A stretch of DNA of 33,104 nt. It comes from an uncultured Verrucomicrobiota bacterium. GTDB taxonomy: Bacteria; Verrucomicrobiota; Verrucomicrobiia; Limisphaerales; CAIYYI01. Position 1 is the stretch's first letter. The number at the start of each line of letters is the position of its first letter. Positions 15,919 through 23,965 of this stretch are shown in pieces. The position numbers and the translations under genes were made by a program. The stretch spans positions 1 to 33,104 of the forward strand of contig CAIYYI010000133.1 in NCBI GenBank assembly GCA_903930345.1. The letters run 5' to 3'. Under the pieces are notes generated by a model. That model was given only the letters and a program-made list of their open reading frames with translations. It searched no databases and was not told the origin of the DNA.

Positions 15919-18900
15919 ATGGCCATTTACGCCGCCCTTAAACACCGGACGCACTACACCTACGACAAGCAGGTGGGCTTCTCCCCGCACACGGTGCGGC
16001 TGCGCCCGGCGCCGCACTGCCGCACGCGCATCCTCAGCTACGCGCTGAAGGTGGAGCCGGCGGAGCACTTCATCAACTGGCAGCAGGACCCGCACGGCAA
16101 CCACCTCGCCCGCCTGGTGTTTCCGAAAAAGGCCGGCGAGCTGCTGTTCGAGGTGGACCTGGTGGCCGAGCTGGCCGTGTATAACCCGTTCGATTTTTTC
16201 CTCGAACCCGAGGCCGAAAAGTATCCTTTCACCTACGATGCGCTGAGCCGCAAGGACCTGACCCCCTACCTGGAAGTCACCGCCACCGGCAAGCAGTTCG
16301 ACGCCTGGTGCGCCGCCGCCCAGCGCACCGGGGAGCGCACCATCACCTTCCTGACCGGCCTGAACCAGGACCTGCAAAAGCGCATCCGCTACACCATCCG
16401 GCTGGAGCCCGGGGTGCAGACCCCGGAGGAAACCCTGCGGCTGGGCAGCGGCTCCTGCCGCGACTCGGCCTGGCTGCTGGTGCAGGGGCTGCGCCGGCTG
16501 GGGCTGGCGGCACGCTTTGTCTCGGGCTACCTGATCCAGATGGTGCCGGATGAAAAACCGCTGACCGGCCCGAGCGGCCCGGCGAGCGATTTCACCGACC
16601 TGCACGCCTGGGCCGAGGTCTTCCTGCCCGGAGCCGGCTGGGTGGGCATGGACCCCACCTCCGGCCTGATGGCCGGCGAAGGCCACCTGCCGCTGGCCTG
16701 CACGCCTGATCCGATTTCGGCCGCCCCCATCACCGGCGGCGTGGACCCCTGCGAAGCCAAGCTAATCCACGAAATGAAGGTGACCCGGCTGCTGGAAACG
16801 CCGCGCGTCACCAAGCCTTACACGGAGGAGCAATGGCGGGAGATCGAGGCGCTCGGACACCAGGTGGATGCCGATCTGGTGGCCGGCGACGTGCGCCTGA
16901 CCATGGGGGGCGAGCCCACCTTCGTCGCCAGCGATAACCGCGACGAGGCCGAATGGAACACCGAGGCGCTGGGCCCGCGCAAACGCGGCCTGGCCGGGCA
17001 GCTCCTGCGGCGCCTGCAGGACAAATTTGCCCCCGGCGGCCTCCTCTTTTACGGGCAGGGCAAGTGGTACCCGGGCGAGCCGCTGCCCCGGTGGGCGCTG
17101 GCCTGCCACTGGCGCAAGGACGGGCAGCCCATCTGGCGCGATCCGGCGCTGGTGGCGGATGAAAACCGCGATTACGGCCACGGCGAACCGGAGGCCCGCG
17201 CCCTGATCAAGGCGCTGGCCGCCCGCCTGGGGCTGACCGACCAGCACCTCATGCCCGCCTATGAGGATGCCTGGCATCACCTGCTGCGGGAGCGCCGCCT
17301 GCCGTCCAACGTGAATCCCCACGACTCCAAGCTGAAGAACCCGGAGGACCGGGCCCGCCTGGCGCGGGTCTTCGAGCAGGGGCTGGATCACATCATCGGC
17401 TACGTGCTCCCGCTGCGCGGCGACGCGGCCGGGCCCGGGAAAACCGCCTGGTCAACCGGCCCCTGGTACCTGCGTTCGAACCGGCTTTTCCTCATCCCCG
17501 GGGATTCTCCCGTCGGCCTGCGCCTGCCGCTCGACTCCCAGCCCTGGGTGAAGGAGACCGATTACCCCTGGACGGCGGAGCCGGATCCGCTGGTGGCGCA
17601 GCCGCCGCTGCCCCCGGCGGCAACGGGCGCCCCGGCCAAGCCAGCGAAGTCGGACCCGAAAGCGCCGCCCGCCCCCGGCCTGGGCGTATCCTCCCCCTGG
17701 GTGGTGCGCACCGCCCTGTGCGTGGAGCCGCGCCACGGCCGGCTGCATGTTTTTCTCCCCCCGCTGGACCGCACGGAGGATTTCCTGAACCTGGTGGCCG
17801 CGATTGAAGCCGCCGCTCGCGAGCTGAAACTGCCCGTGGTGCTGGAGGGGTCCTCCCCCCCGGTGGACCCCCGGCTGAACTGCCTCAAGGTGACCCCGGA
17901 TCCGGGGGTGATCGAGGTCAACCTGCAGCCGGCCCACTCCTGGGATGAGCTGGTGAAAAACACCACCGCCGTCTACGAGGAGGCGCGGCAGACGGGCCTG
18001 GCGGCGGAAAAATTCCTGGTGGACGGCCGCCATACCGGCACCGGCGGCGGCAACCACATCATCATCGGCGGCGCCACGCCGGCCGACAGCCCGGTGCTGC
18101 GCCGGCCGGACCTGCTGCGCAGCCTGATCAGCTACTGGAACAACCACCCGGCCCTCTCCTATCTGTTCAGCGGGCTGTTCATCGGCCCGACCAGCCAGCA
18201 TCCGCGCGTGGATGAGGCCCGGCATGATTCGCTGCACGAGCTGGAGGTGGCCTTTGGCCAGGTGCCGAAAAACGGGTCCTGCCCGCCCTGGCTGGTGGAC
18301 CGGCTGTTCCGGCACCTCCTGGTGGACGCCACCGGGAACACCCATCGCTCGGAATTCTGCCTCGACAAACTCTATGCGCCGGACAGCAGCTCCGGGCGGC
18401 TGGGGCTGGTGGAGCTGCGCGCCTTTGAGATGCCGCCGCACGCCCGGATGAGCCTGGCCCAGCACCTGTTGCTGCGCGCCCTCATCGCCCGGTTCTGGCG
18501 GCGGCCCTATGAGGCGCCGCTGATCCGCTGGGGCACCCAGCTGCACGATCGCTTCATGCTGCACCACTTCGTCGCCCAGGATTTCCAGGACGTGCTGGCC
18601 GACCTGACGGAATCCGGCTACCCGTTCCGGCCGGAGTGGTTCGCGCCCCATCTCGAGTTCCGCTTCCCCCTCGCCGGGGAAATTGATTTCCGGGGAGTCC
18701 ATCTGGAACTTCGCACCGCCCTGGAGCCGTGGCATGTGCTGGGCGAGGAAGCGGGCGCCGGAGGAACCGTCCGCTACGTGGACTCCTCGGTTGAACGTCT
18801 GCAGGTCCGGGCCACCGGCCTGGTGGGCGGCCGGCACCTGGTCACCTGCAATGGCCGGGCCCTGCCGCTCCACCCCACCGGCACCCAGGGGGAGTTCGTG

Positions 18901-19218
18901 GCTGGCGTGCGGTTCCGGGCCTGGCAGCCCGCCAACTGCCTCCACCCCACCATCGGCGTGCACACCCCGCTGACCTTCCACCTGGTGGACACCTGGAACC
19001 AGCGCGCCACAGCCGGCTGCGCCTACCATGTGATGCATCCCGGCGGACGCCACTACGACCAGTTCCCAGTCAACGCCTGCGAGGCGGAAAGCCGCCGGCT
19101 CGCGCGGTTCTTTGCCTTCGGGCAGCCCGCCGGGGTGATGCAGGTGGCGCCCCCCGAGCCCAATCCGGATTTTCCCTTTACTCTGGACCTGCGGCGGCCG
19201 CACCCTTCCACTCCGTAA
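15919..19218 (+). CDS. transglutaminase-like protein fused to DUF2126 (COG1305 + COG4196)
   Basis: This 1,099-residue protein has three parts. Residues 1-110 are the bacterial transglutaminase N-terminal beta-rich domain (HRTHYTYDKQVGFSPHTVRL). Residues 150-250 are the transglutaminase-like core with an apparent triad C180 (GSGSCRDSAW), H229 (LHAWAEVF) and D245 (WVGMDPTSG). From about 315 onward is DUF2126, beginning DVRLTMGGEPTFVAS, with later conserved VDGRHTGTGGGNHI. A Pro/Ala/Lys-rich segment (about 555-591) interrupts it. The core could hydrolyse or transfer amide bonds; DUF2126 has no assigned activity. The length is usual for this fusion. It starts at ATG 15919 with no Shine-Dalgarno, after a pyrimidine-rich stretch, which fits coupled translation. 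The next gene begins 8 bp after the stop. Confidence 0.88.
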   Translation: MAIYAALKHRTHYTYDKQVGFSPHTVRLRPAPHCRTRILSYALKVEPAEHFINWQQDPHGNHLARLVFPKKAGELLFEVDLVAELAVYNPFDFFLEPEAEKYPFTYDALSRKDLTPYLEVTATGKQFDAWCAAAQRTGERTITFLTGLNQDLQKRIRYTIRLEPGVQTPEETLRLGSGSCRDSAWLLVQGLRRLGLAARFVSGYLIQMVPDEKPLTGPSGPASDFTDLHAWAEVFLPGAGWVGMDPTSGLMAGEGHLPLACTPDPISAAPITGGVDPCEAKLIHEMKVTRLLETPRVTKPYTEEQWREIEALGHQVDADLVAGDVRLTMGGEPTFVASDNRDEAEWNTEALGPRKRGLAGQLLRRLQDKFAPGGLLFYGQGKWYPGEPLPRWALACHWRKDGQPIWRDPALVADENRDYGHGEPEARALIKALAARLGLTDQHLMPAYEDAWHHLLRERRLPSNVNPHDSKLKNPEDRARLARVFEQGLDHIIGYVLPLRGDAAGPGKTAWSTGPWYLRSNRLFLIPGDSPVGLRLPLDSQPWVKETDYPWTAEPDPLVAQPPLPPAATGAPAKPAKSDPKAPPAPGLGVSSPWVVRTALCVEPRHGRLHVFLPPLDRTEDFLNLVAAIEAAARELKLPVVLEGSSPPVDPRLNCLKVTPDPGVIEVNLQPAHSWDELVKNTTAVYEEARQTGLAAEKFLVDGRHTGTGGGNHIIIGGATPADSPVLRRPDLLRSLISYWNNHPALSYLFSGLFIGPTSQHPRVDEARHDSLHELEVAFGQVPKNGSCPPWLVDRLFRHLLVDATGNTHRSEFCLDKLYAPDSSSGRLGLVELRAFEMPPHARMSLAQHLLLRALIARFWRRPYEAPLIRWGTQLHDRFMLHHFVAQDFQDVLADLTESGYPFRPEWFAPHLEFRFPLAGEIDFRGVHLELRTALEPWHVLGEEAGAGGTVRYVDSSVERLQVRATGLVGGRHLVTCNGRALPLHPTGTQGEFVAGVRFRAWQPANCLHPTIGVHTPLTFHLVDTWNQRATAGCAYHVMHPGGRHYDQFPVNACEAESRRLARFFAFGQPAGVMQVAPPEPNPDFPFTLDLRRPHPSTP

Positions 19219-19226
19219 TCTGAAGC

Positions 19227-21728
19227 ATGAATACGGATAATCCAGCCAACGCGGACCGGCCCGACCTGTTCGCCCAGTACCAGCCGCGCCCGCTGACCTT
19301 TGATGAGATGCAGGCGGAAGACGCGCAGCGGCGGCCGCACTGGGCCAGCCTGGCGGACTCGCTCACACGCCTCGGCTTTGACGAGCTGGCGGCCCGGCGC
19401 GAATCCGCCCGGCGCATCCTGCGCGAGCACGGGGTGACGTACAACGTGTATGGGGACGTGCAGGGCCTGGGACGCCCCTGGGATCTGGACCTGATGCCCA
19501 TGCTCATCCCGCCCGAGGAGTGGCAGACCATCGAGGCGGGCCTCCAGCAGCGCACGCGGCTTTTCAACCGCGTGCTGCAGGACATGTACGGCGCCCAGGA
19601 GCTGGTGCGGGAAGGCTGGCTGCCGCCGGCCCTGGTGCACGCCAACCCCGCTTTTCTGCCCCCCTGCCACGGGGTGCCCCACACCAACGGCACGCCCCTG
19701 TTCCTGCATGCCGTGGACCTGGCGCGCGGCCCGGACGGCCGCTGGTGGGTGCTGGCCGACCGGACCCAGGCCCCTTCGGGAGTCGGCTATGCCCTGGAAA
19801 ACCGCCTGGTCGTCAGCCGGCTCATGCCGGACGAGTTCCATGCCGGGCGGGTGCGGCGGCTCGCGGAATTCTTCCAGACCGCGCGGGAGGGCCTGCGCCA
19901 GCTGGCGCCCCAGGCCAACGACATGCCCCGGGTGGTGCTGCTCACGCCCGGCCCCTACAACGAAACCTATTTTGAGCACGTGTTCCTGGCCCGCTACCTC
20001 GGCTTCACTCTGGTGGAAGGCGCGGACCTGACCGTACGCGACCGGCGGGTCTTCATCAAAACCCTGGAGGGGCTGCGGCGCGTGGATGTCATCCTGAGGC
20101 GGGTGGACGACACCTATTGCGACCCGCTGGAACTGCGCGCGGACTCCTTCCTGGGTGTGCCGGGCCTGCTGGAGGCGGTGCGGGCCGGCCAGGTGACGGT
20201 GGCCAACGCCCTGGGGGCGGGGGCCGTGGAGGCCCCCGCCATGCTGCCCTTCCTGCCCGGCCTGTGCCGCCACCTGCTGGGGGAGGAACTCAAGCTGCCC
20301 TCCGTGGCCACCTGGTGGTGCGGCCAGGGCACGGAACGGGCCTACACCCTGGAGCATCTGGATCATCTGGTGATCAAGCCGGCCTTTTCCCCGGCGGTCG
20401 CCGATCCGCTCTTCGGGCAAGCGCTGGACGCCGTCCGCCGCCAGCAACTGGAGGCGGCGATCCGACTTTCCCCGACCGATTATGTCGGCCAGGAACACCT
20501 CACCCTTTCAACGGTACCCGTGATGACCCGCCAAGGCTGGGAGGCGCGTCCGATGGTGCTGCGGGTGTTTGTCTGCGCGGTGGAGGGCGCCTGCCATGTG
20601 ATGCCGGGTGGCCTGGCCCGGGTGGCGGGCTCGGTCGGTGAGCCGGTCGTTTCCATGCAAAGCGGCGGCACCAGCAAGGATCTCTGGGTTCCCGGCACGG
20701 ACGCTGTCAGTTCCCTGACCCTGCTGAAAACCTCCAGCCAGGTGCTGCGGCTGTACCGGCTGGCCGCGGAGGTGCCCAGCCGCGTGGCGGACAACCTCTA
20801 CTGGCTGGGCCGTTACGCGGAACGCCTGGAGGACACCGTGCGCACCCTGCGCTGTGTGCTCATCCGCATCGCGGGCGAATCCGGCTCCGACAAATCACCG
20901 GAAACCGAGGCGCTGGTGCGGCTGCTGGCGGAACTGGACCTGCTGCCCGCCCGCTTCCAGAAACCCGCGCCCCCGGCGATCCTGGAGCGGGAGGTGCTCC
21001 AGCAGATTTACCACCAGAACCGCCTCGGCTCGGTGTGCGAGGTGCTGGGCCGCCTGAAGCAGATCGCCTTTGCCGTACGCGACCGCTTTTCCACCGATAC
21101 CTGGAGCATCATCACCCAGCTCCAAATCGAGGTACGGAGGCCGGCGCGCGCACGGGTGGCCGACGCCCTCAGCCAGCTCAATCAACTAATCGTGAACCTG
21201 GCCGCCTTCAGCGGCATGGAGATGGAGAACATGACACGCGGCCATGGGTGGCGTTTTCTGGACATCGGCCGCCGGCTGGAGCGCTCCATCAACGTGGTCA
21301 CCCTGGTGCAGGGCGCCTTGGCCCTGCAGCCCGATCCGGTGCCGGCGTTGGAGCCGATGCTGGAAATCGCCGACAGCGTCATGACCTATCGCCGCCGTTA
21401 CTTCGCGCGGCCGGAACTGGCCACCGTGCTGGATCTCCTGCTGGAGGATGATTCCAATCCACGCTCCCTGGCGTTTCAACTGGCGGCCCTGGCGGACCAT
21501 GCCGGCCAGCTCCCCCGGGAGACACGGGCGGAGGAGGCCGACTCGGCGGCGGGCCACATCGCCGGCGCGGTGGCCCTGCTGCGGGCCATGGATCTCGCCG
21601 CAATCAACTGCGGGGGGGGCGTGCCGGTGGCGCAGGCGCTGGCCGGGCTGGCCGAGGAACTGCGCCTGGCCTCCAACCGCATCACCTTTCTGTATTTCAG
21701 CCACGCGCCTGCGCGCGTGAGCGCCTGA
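19227..21728 (+). CDS. ATP-grasp (COG2308) / alpha-E (COG2307) fusion protein
   Basis: The 833-residue product joins both partners found separately in the first two genes. Residues 40-490 are a circularly permuted ATP-grasp region (TYNVYGD, LADRTQAPSGVGYALENR at 176-193, VVLLTPGPYNETYFEHVF, VDVILRRVDDTYCDP). From about 515 an alpha-E domain begins (PSRVADNLYWLGRYAERLED). Against the stand-alone paralog, EDN becomes ADR (177-179), R becomes Q181, and the glycine-rich KAANESGGYGML becomes KPAFSPAVADPLF (384-396). These changes could mean an altered substrate, altered metal/ATP use, or a non-catalytic partner; similar variants are, as far as I recall, usual in the fused subfamily. It is the fourth gene of the operon, 11 bp before the last. 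Confidence 0.87.
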   Translation: MNTDNPANADRPDLFAQYQPRPLTFDEMQAEDAQRRPHWASLADSLTRLGFDELAARRESARRILREHGVTYNVYGDVQGLGRPWDLDLMPMLIPPEEWQTIEAGLQQRTRLFNRVLQDMYGAQELVREGWLPPALVHANPAFLPPCHGVPHTNGTPLFLHAVDLARGPDGRWWVLADRTQAPSGVGYALENRLVVSRLMPDEFHAGRVRRLAEFFQTAREGLRQLAPQANDMPRVVLLTPGPYNETYFEHVFLARYLGFTLVEGADLTVRDRRVFIKTLEGLRRVDVILRRVDDTYCDPLELRADSFLGVPGLLEAVRAGQVTVANALGAGAVEAPAMLPFLPGLCRHLLGEELKLPSVATWWCGQGTERAYTLEHLDHLVIKPAFSPAVADPLFGQALDAVRRQQLEAAIRLSPTDYVGQEHLTLSTVPVMTRQGWEARPMVLRVFVCAVEGACHVMPGGLARVAGSVGEPVVSMQSGGTSKDLWVPGTDAVSSLTLLKTSSQVLRLYRLAAEVPSRVADNLYWLGRYAERLEDTVRTLRCVLIRIAGESGSDKSPETEALVRLLAELDLLPARFQKPAPPAILEREVLQQIYHQNRLGSVCEVLGRLKQIAFAVRDRFSTDTWSIITQLQIEVRRPARARVADALSQLNQLIVNLAAFSGMEMENMTRGHGWRFLDIGRRLERSINVVTLVQGALALQPDPVPALEPMLEIADSVMTYRRRYFARPELATVLDLLLEDDSNPRSLAFQLAALADHAGQLPRETRAEEADSAAGHIAGAVALLRAMDLAAINCGGGVPVAQALAGLAEELRLASNRITFLYFSHAPARVSA

Positions 21729-21739
21729 GGAAACCCACT

Positions 21740-22618
21740 GTGCGTTACACCGTCGTCCACCAAACCACCTACGAGTACGAGCAGGAGGTCTCCATCTCGC
21801 ACCACCTCCTGCGCCTGGCCCCGCGCGGGGAGGCGCGCCAGCACTGCTTCTCTCACACCGTTGCCCTTGATCCAAGTCCCGGGGTGATTGTTCCGCGTCT
21901 GGACATGTTTGGCAACCCGGTCACCTTTGTCACGCTGGAGGGGGCCCACCGCCAACTGCAAATCACCTCGCACAGCGAGGTGGAGGTGGAACCCGGGCGG
22001 GATCTTGACCCGTCTGCCACCAACACCTGGGAATCCGTACGGCAGCTTTGCCAGGGAGACACGGTCACCGCCGGACTGGCCGCCGTGCCCTTCACCTTTG
22101 CCTCCCCGCTGGTGCCCCGCCGGGCCGGCTTTGGGGAGTACGCCCGGATCTCCTTCACTCCGGATCGCCCGATCCTGGCCGCCGCCCTGGAGTTAAACCG
22201 GCGCATCTTTGGGGATTTCAAATACGATCCGCGCGCCACCACCGTCACCACCCCCGTGGAGGAGGTGTTCCGGCAGCGGCGCGGGGTTTGCCAGGATTTC
22301 GCGCACTTCGGTCTGGCGTGCCTGCGTTCCCTGGGGCTGCCGGCCCGGTATGTGAGCGGGTACCTGGAAACCCGGCCCGCCCCCGGCAGGGTGAAACTGG
22401 CGGGGGCCGATGCCTCGCATGCGTGGCTCTCGGTCTGGTGCCCCCCGTTTGGCTGGGTCGATCTGGACCCCACCAACAATATCGCCGCCGGCGAGCGGCA
22501 CGTCACGCTGGGCTGGGGCCGGGATTACAATGATGTCTGCCCGGTGCGCGGGGTGATTGTGGGGGGCGGCCGGCACCAACTGCGGGTGGCCGTGGACGTC
22601 AAACCAGTGCCCGGATAG
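21740..22618 (+). CDS. bacterial transglutaminase-like cysteine protease (COG1305)
   Basis: The 292-residue product has the bacterial transglutaminase N-terminal domain (RYTVVHQTTYEYEQEVSISHHLLRLAP) followed by the core with the triad C184 (RRGVCQDFAH), H227 (DASHAWLSV) and D243 (GWVDLDPTNN). The tail RDYNDVCPVRGVIVGGG is typical of the type that accompanies COG2308/COG2307. It begins with GTG at 21740; TGAGGAA in the preceding gene's end supplies a Shine-Dalgarno about 8-9 bases upstream. No signal peptide is seen, so it is probably cytoplasmic and acts with the ligases, either cleaving or transferring their products. It is the last gene of the operon; the HDOD gene converges with a 19-bp gap. 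Confidence 0.9.
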   Translation: MRYTVVHQTTYEYEQEVSISHHLLRLAPRGEARQHCFSHTVALDPSPGVIVPRLDMFGNPVTFVTLEGAHRQLQITSHSEVEVEPGRDLDPSATNTWESVRQLCQGDTVTAGLAAVPFTFASPLVPRRAGFGEYARISFTPDRPILAAALELNRRIFGDFKYDPRATTVTTPVEEVFRQRRGVCQDFAHFGLACLRSLGLPARYVSGYLETRPAPGRVKLAGADASHAWLSVWCPPFGWVDLDPTNNIAAGERHVTLGWGRDYNDVCPVRGVIVGGGRHQLRVAVDVKPVPG

Positions 22619-22637
22619 ACGGATGAACCGGCCCGGA

Positions 22638-23486
22638 TCAGGCGGAGGTAAGGATCCGGCTCATGGCTTCGCTGCGGGTGTCCATCTCCTTCACCAGCCG
22701 GCCCAGACGCTGCTCGGGGATGCGGCAGCGTTCCCAGGCCGGCGGGGAGAGCGGCGAGACCACATATTCGCCACTGTTGCCCAGGTCGAGCCCGCTGGCC
22801 AGGAAGTCCGCCACATGCACCAAGGCGGCATCCATGACCGCCGCGCGCGCCCGGTTGGGATGATGATGGCAGCCCACCATTTCCACCAGAGAGGCGGGCA
22901 GCCGCCAGTGCTCGATGAGCGCCGAACCGAGGAGGGCGTGGTCAAAACCCAGCACCTCATTTTCCACCACGCACGGCAGCTCGCCGGATTGGCGGCAACG
23001 CGTGAGGATTTCCCCGCTCTCGCGGGGCAAACGCAGGTACATGATGAAACGACCGATATCGTGTAAGAGACCGCCCACAAAAAATCGTTCCGGCTGCGAC
23101 TCTTCGTTCTCCTCCGCCAGCAGGGCGGCCCCCACGGCGCAGGCGATGCTGTGGCGCCAGAACTGGTTCGGCTCCACCAGACCGGGCGGCAGACCGCCGA
23201 AAAGGGTGATGACGGTGGTGGCCAGGGCAATGTCGCGCATCTGGTGCAAACCGATCAACTGCAGGGCCTCCTCCAGGGTTTCCACCTTGGAAGGCAGACC
23301 ATAAAAGGCACTGTTGGAAAGCTTCAGCAGGCGCACGGCCAAACCCTGGTCTTTGCGGATGACGTTGCCGATGCTGTTGAGGCTGGAATGCGGGCTGTCC
23401 ACCTCCTGGCTAAGCTCGTAATACACCGTCGGCAAAGAGGGCAGTTTGCCCACCTGCTTGATGAGGGAATCAAGCTCGATAGTCAT
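22638..23486 (-). CDS. HDOD domain signalling protein with intact HD residues
   Basis: The 282-residue protein consists mostly of an HDOD domain (KLPSLPTVYYELSQEVDSP near the start, KLSNSAFYGLPSKVETLEEA at about 55-74). Unlike many HDOD proteins, it keeps residues resembling the metal-binding pattern of the HD superfamily: H112, H142-D143 (LLHDIGRF), H183 (FDHALLG), H207-H209 (GCHHHP) and D227 (HVADFLA). HDOD proteins usually act as regulatory modules in stress, motility or nucleotide second-messenger pathways; a catalytic phosphohydrolase role here is inference. Its start overlaps the stop of the upstream small gene by 4 bp (ATGA), so translation is coupled. Confidence 0.85.
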   Translation of the reverse strand: MTIELDSLIKQVGKLPSLPTVYYELSQEVDSPHSSLNSIGNVIRKDQGLAVRLLKLSNSAFYGLPSKVETLEEALQLIGLHQMRDIALATTVITLFGGLPPGLVEPNQFWRHSIACAVGAALLAEENEESQPERFFVGGLLHDIGRFIMYLRLPRESGEILTRCRQSGELPCVVENEVLGFDHALLGSALIEHWRLPASLVEMVGCHHHPNRARAAVMDAALVHVADFLASGLDLGNSGEYVVSPLSPPAWERCRIPEQRLGRLVKEMDTRSEAMSRILTSA

Positions 23487-23830
23487 GGCTTCAACCCGCT
23501 CCGTTCGTTGGCTGACTGGGCGGCCAGCCGGGCCGACGCCAGTTGGCGCAGGAATTGCACCACCGGCAGGTCCGGCTGCACATGCTGAAACCGGCGGTCG
23601 ATCTCGGCCTCGACCTTTTTCATGGCCGCACTCAGGGGGGGTGCCACCGGCGCGGGCGCCGGCTCATCCCCCGCGATCATCACCGACTCAATCCCCCAAG
23701 TGTCGAGCACCTGCAAGTGCCGCTGGGTGAGCACCGTGCCCTTGCTCAGCAATAAAAAACCGTTGCTGTTCATGACATCCGCGCCCACCGCCATGCCTGG
23801 CGTCAAATTTTCCAATTTTACTGACGGCAT
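23483..23830 (-). CDS. small protein resembling the N-terminal segment of HD-GYP proteins
   Basis: The 115-residue product starts VKLENLTPGMAVGADVMNSN and continues with LLLSKGTVLTQRHLQVLDTWGI, a pattern seen in the N-terminal module of many HD-GYP phosphodiesterases and in small partners of HDOD proteins. The rest is a Pro/Ala linker and a helical tail (about 65-115). No catalytic residues are visible. The 4-bp overlap with the HDOD gene suggests the two form a split regulator. The ATG at 23830 is preferred; a GTG at 23836 is also in frame, and neither has a convincing Shine-Dalgarno. The upstream leader carries two overlapping hairpins. Confidence 0.68.
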   Translation of the reverse strand: MPSVKLENLTPGMAVGADVMNSNGFLLLSKGTVLTQRHLQVLDTWGIESVMIAGDEPAPAPVAPPLSAAMKKVEAEIDRRFQHVQPDLPVVQFLRQLASARLAAQSANERSGLKP

Positions 23831-23875
23831 ATGCACACCAATGATCTGCCCGCCTGTTTTGACAAAAACCAGCGG

Positions 23876-23913
23876 CCCCGCCCATTTGGTATGGCGGGGA
23901 TACTCTCATCCCC
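23876..23913 (-). promoter_or_regulatory. mutually exclusive hairpins (attenuator or terminator)
   Basis: Read on the minus strand, GGGGAT-GAGAGT-ATCCCC (23913-23896) forms one perfect 6-bp hairpin. CCCCGCC, a 10-nt loop and GGCGGGG (23899-23876) form a second perfect 7-bp hairpin. The CCCC bases belong to both stems, so only one can form. About 8 nt after the second stem comes TTTTTG, as in an intrinsic terminator. The element lies between the radical SAM stop (23966) and the small-protein start (23830). It could simply terminate the former or act as an attenuator for the latter. Confidence 0.45.
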
Positions 23914-23965
23914 TGGCCTCAGCCGGTGGGAATGCCTGAAAAACTAATGCCTGCGTTGGCCCATG

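Noticed and set aside
17452..20498. Antisense open frames of 583 and 481 codons over the ATP-grasp operon
   Set aside because: They lie opposite well-conserved COG4196 and COG2308 proteins and have shadow-like composition rich in Gln, His, Arg and Gly.
23837..23965. A c-di-GMP (GEMM) riboswitch in the HDOD leader
   Set aside because: The conserved GEMM core and tetraloop receptor pattern are absent; only competing hairpins are present.
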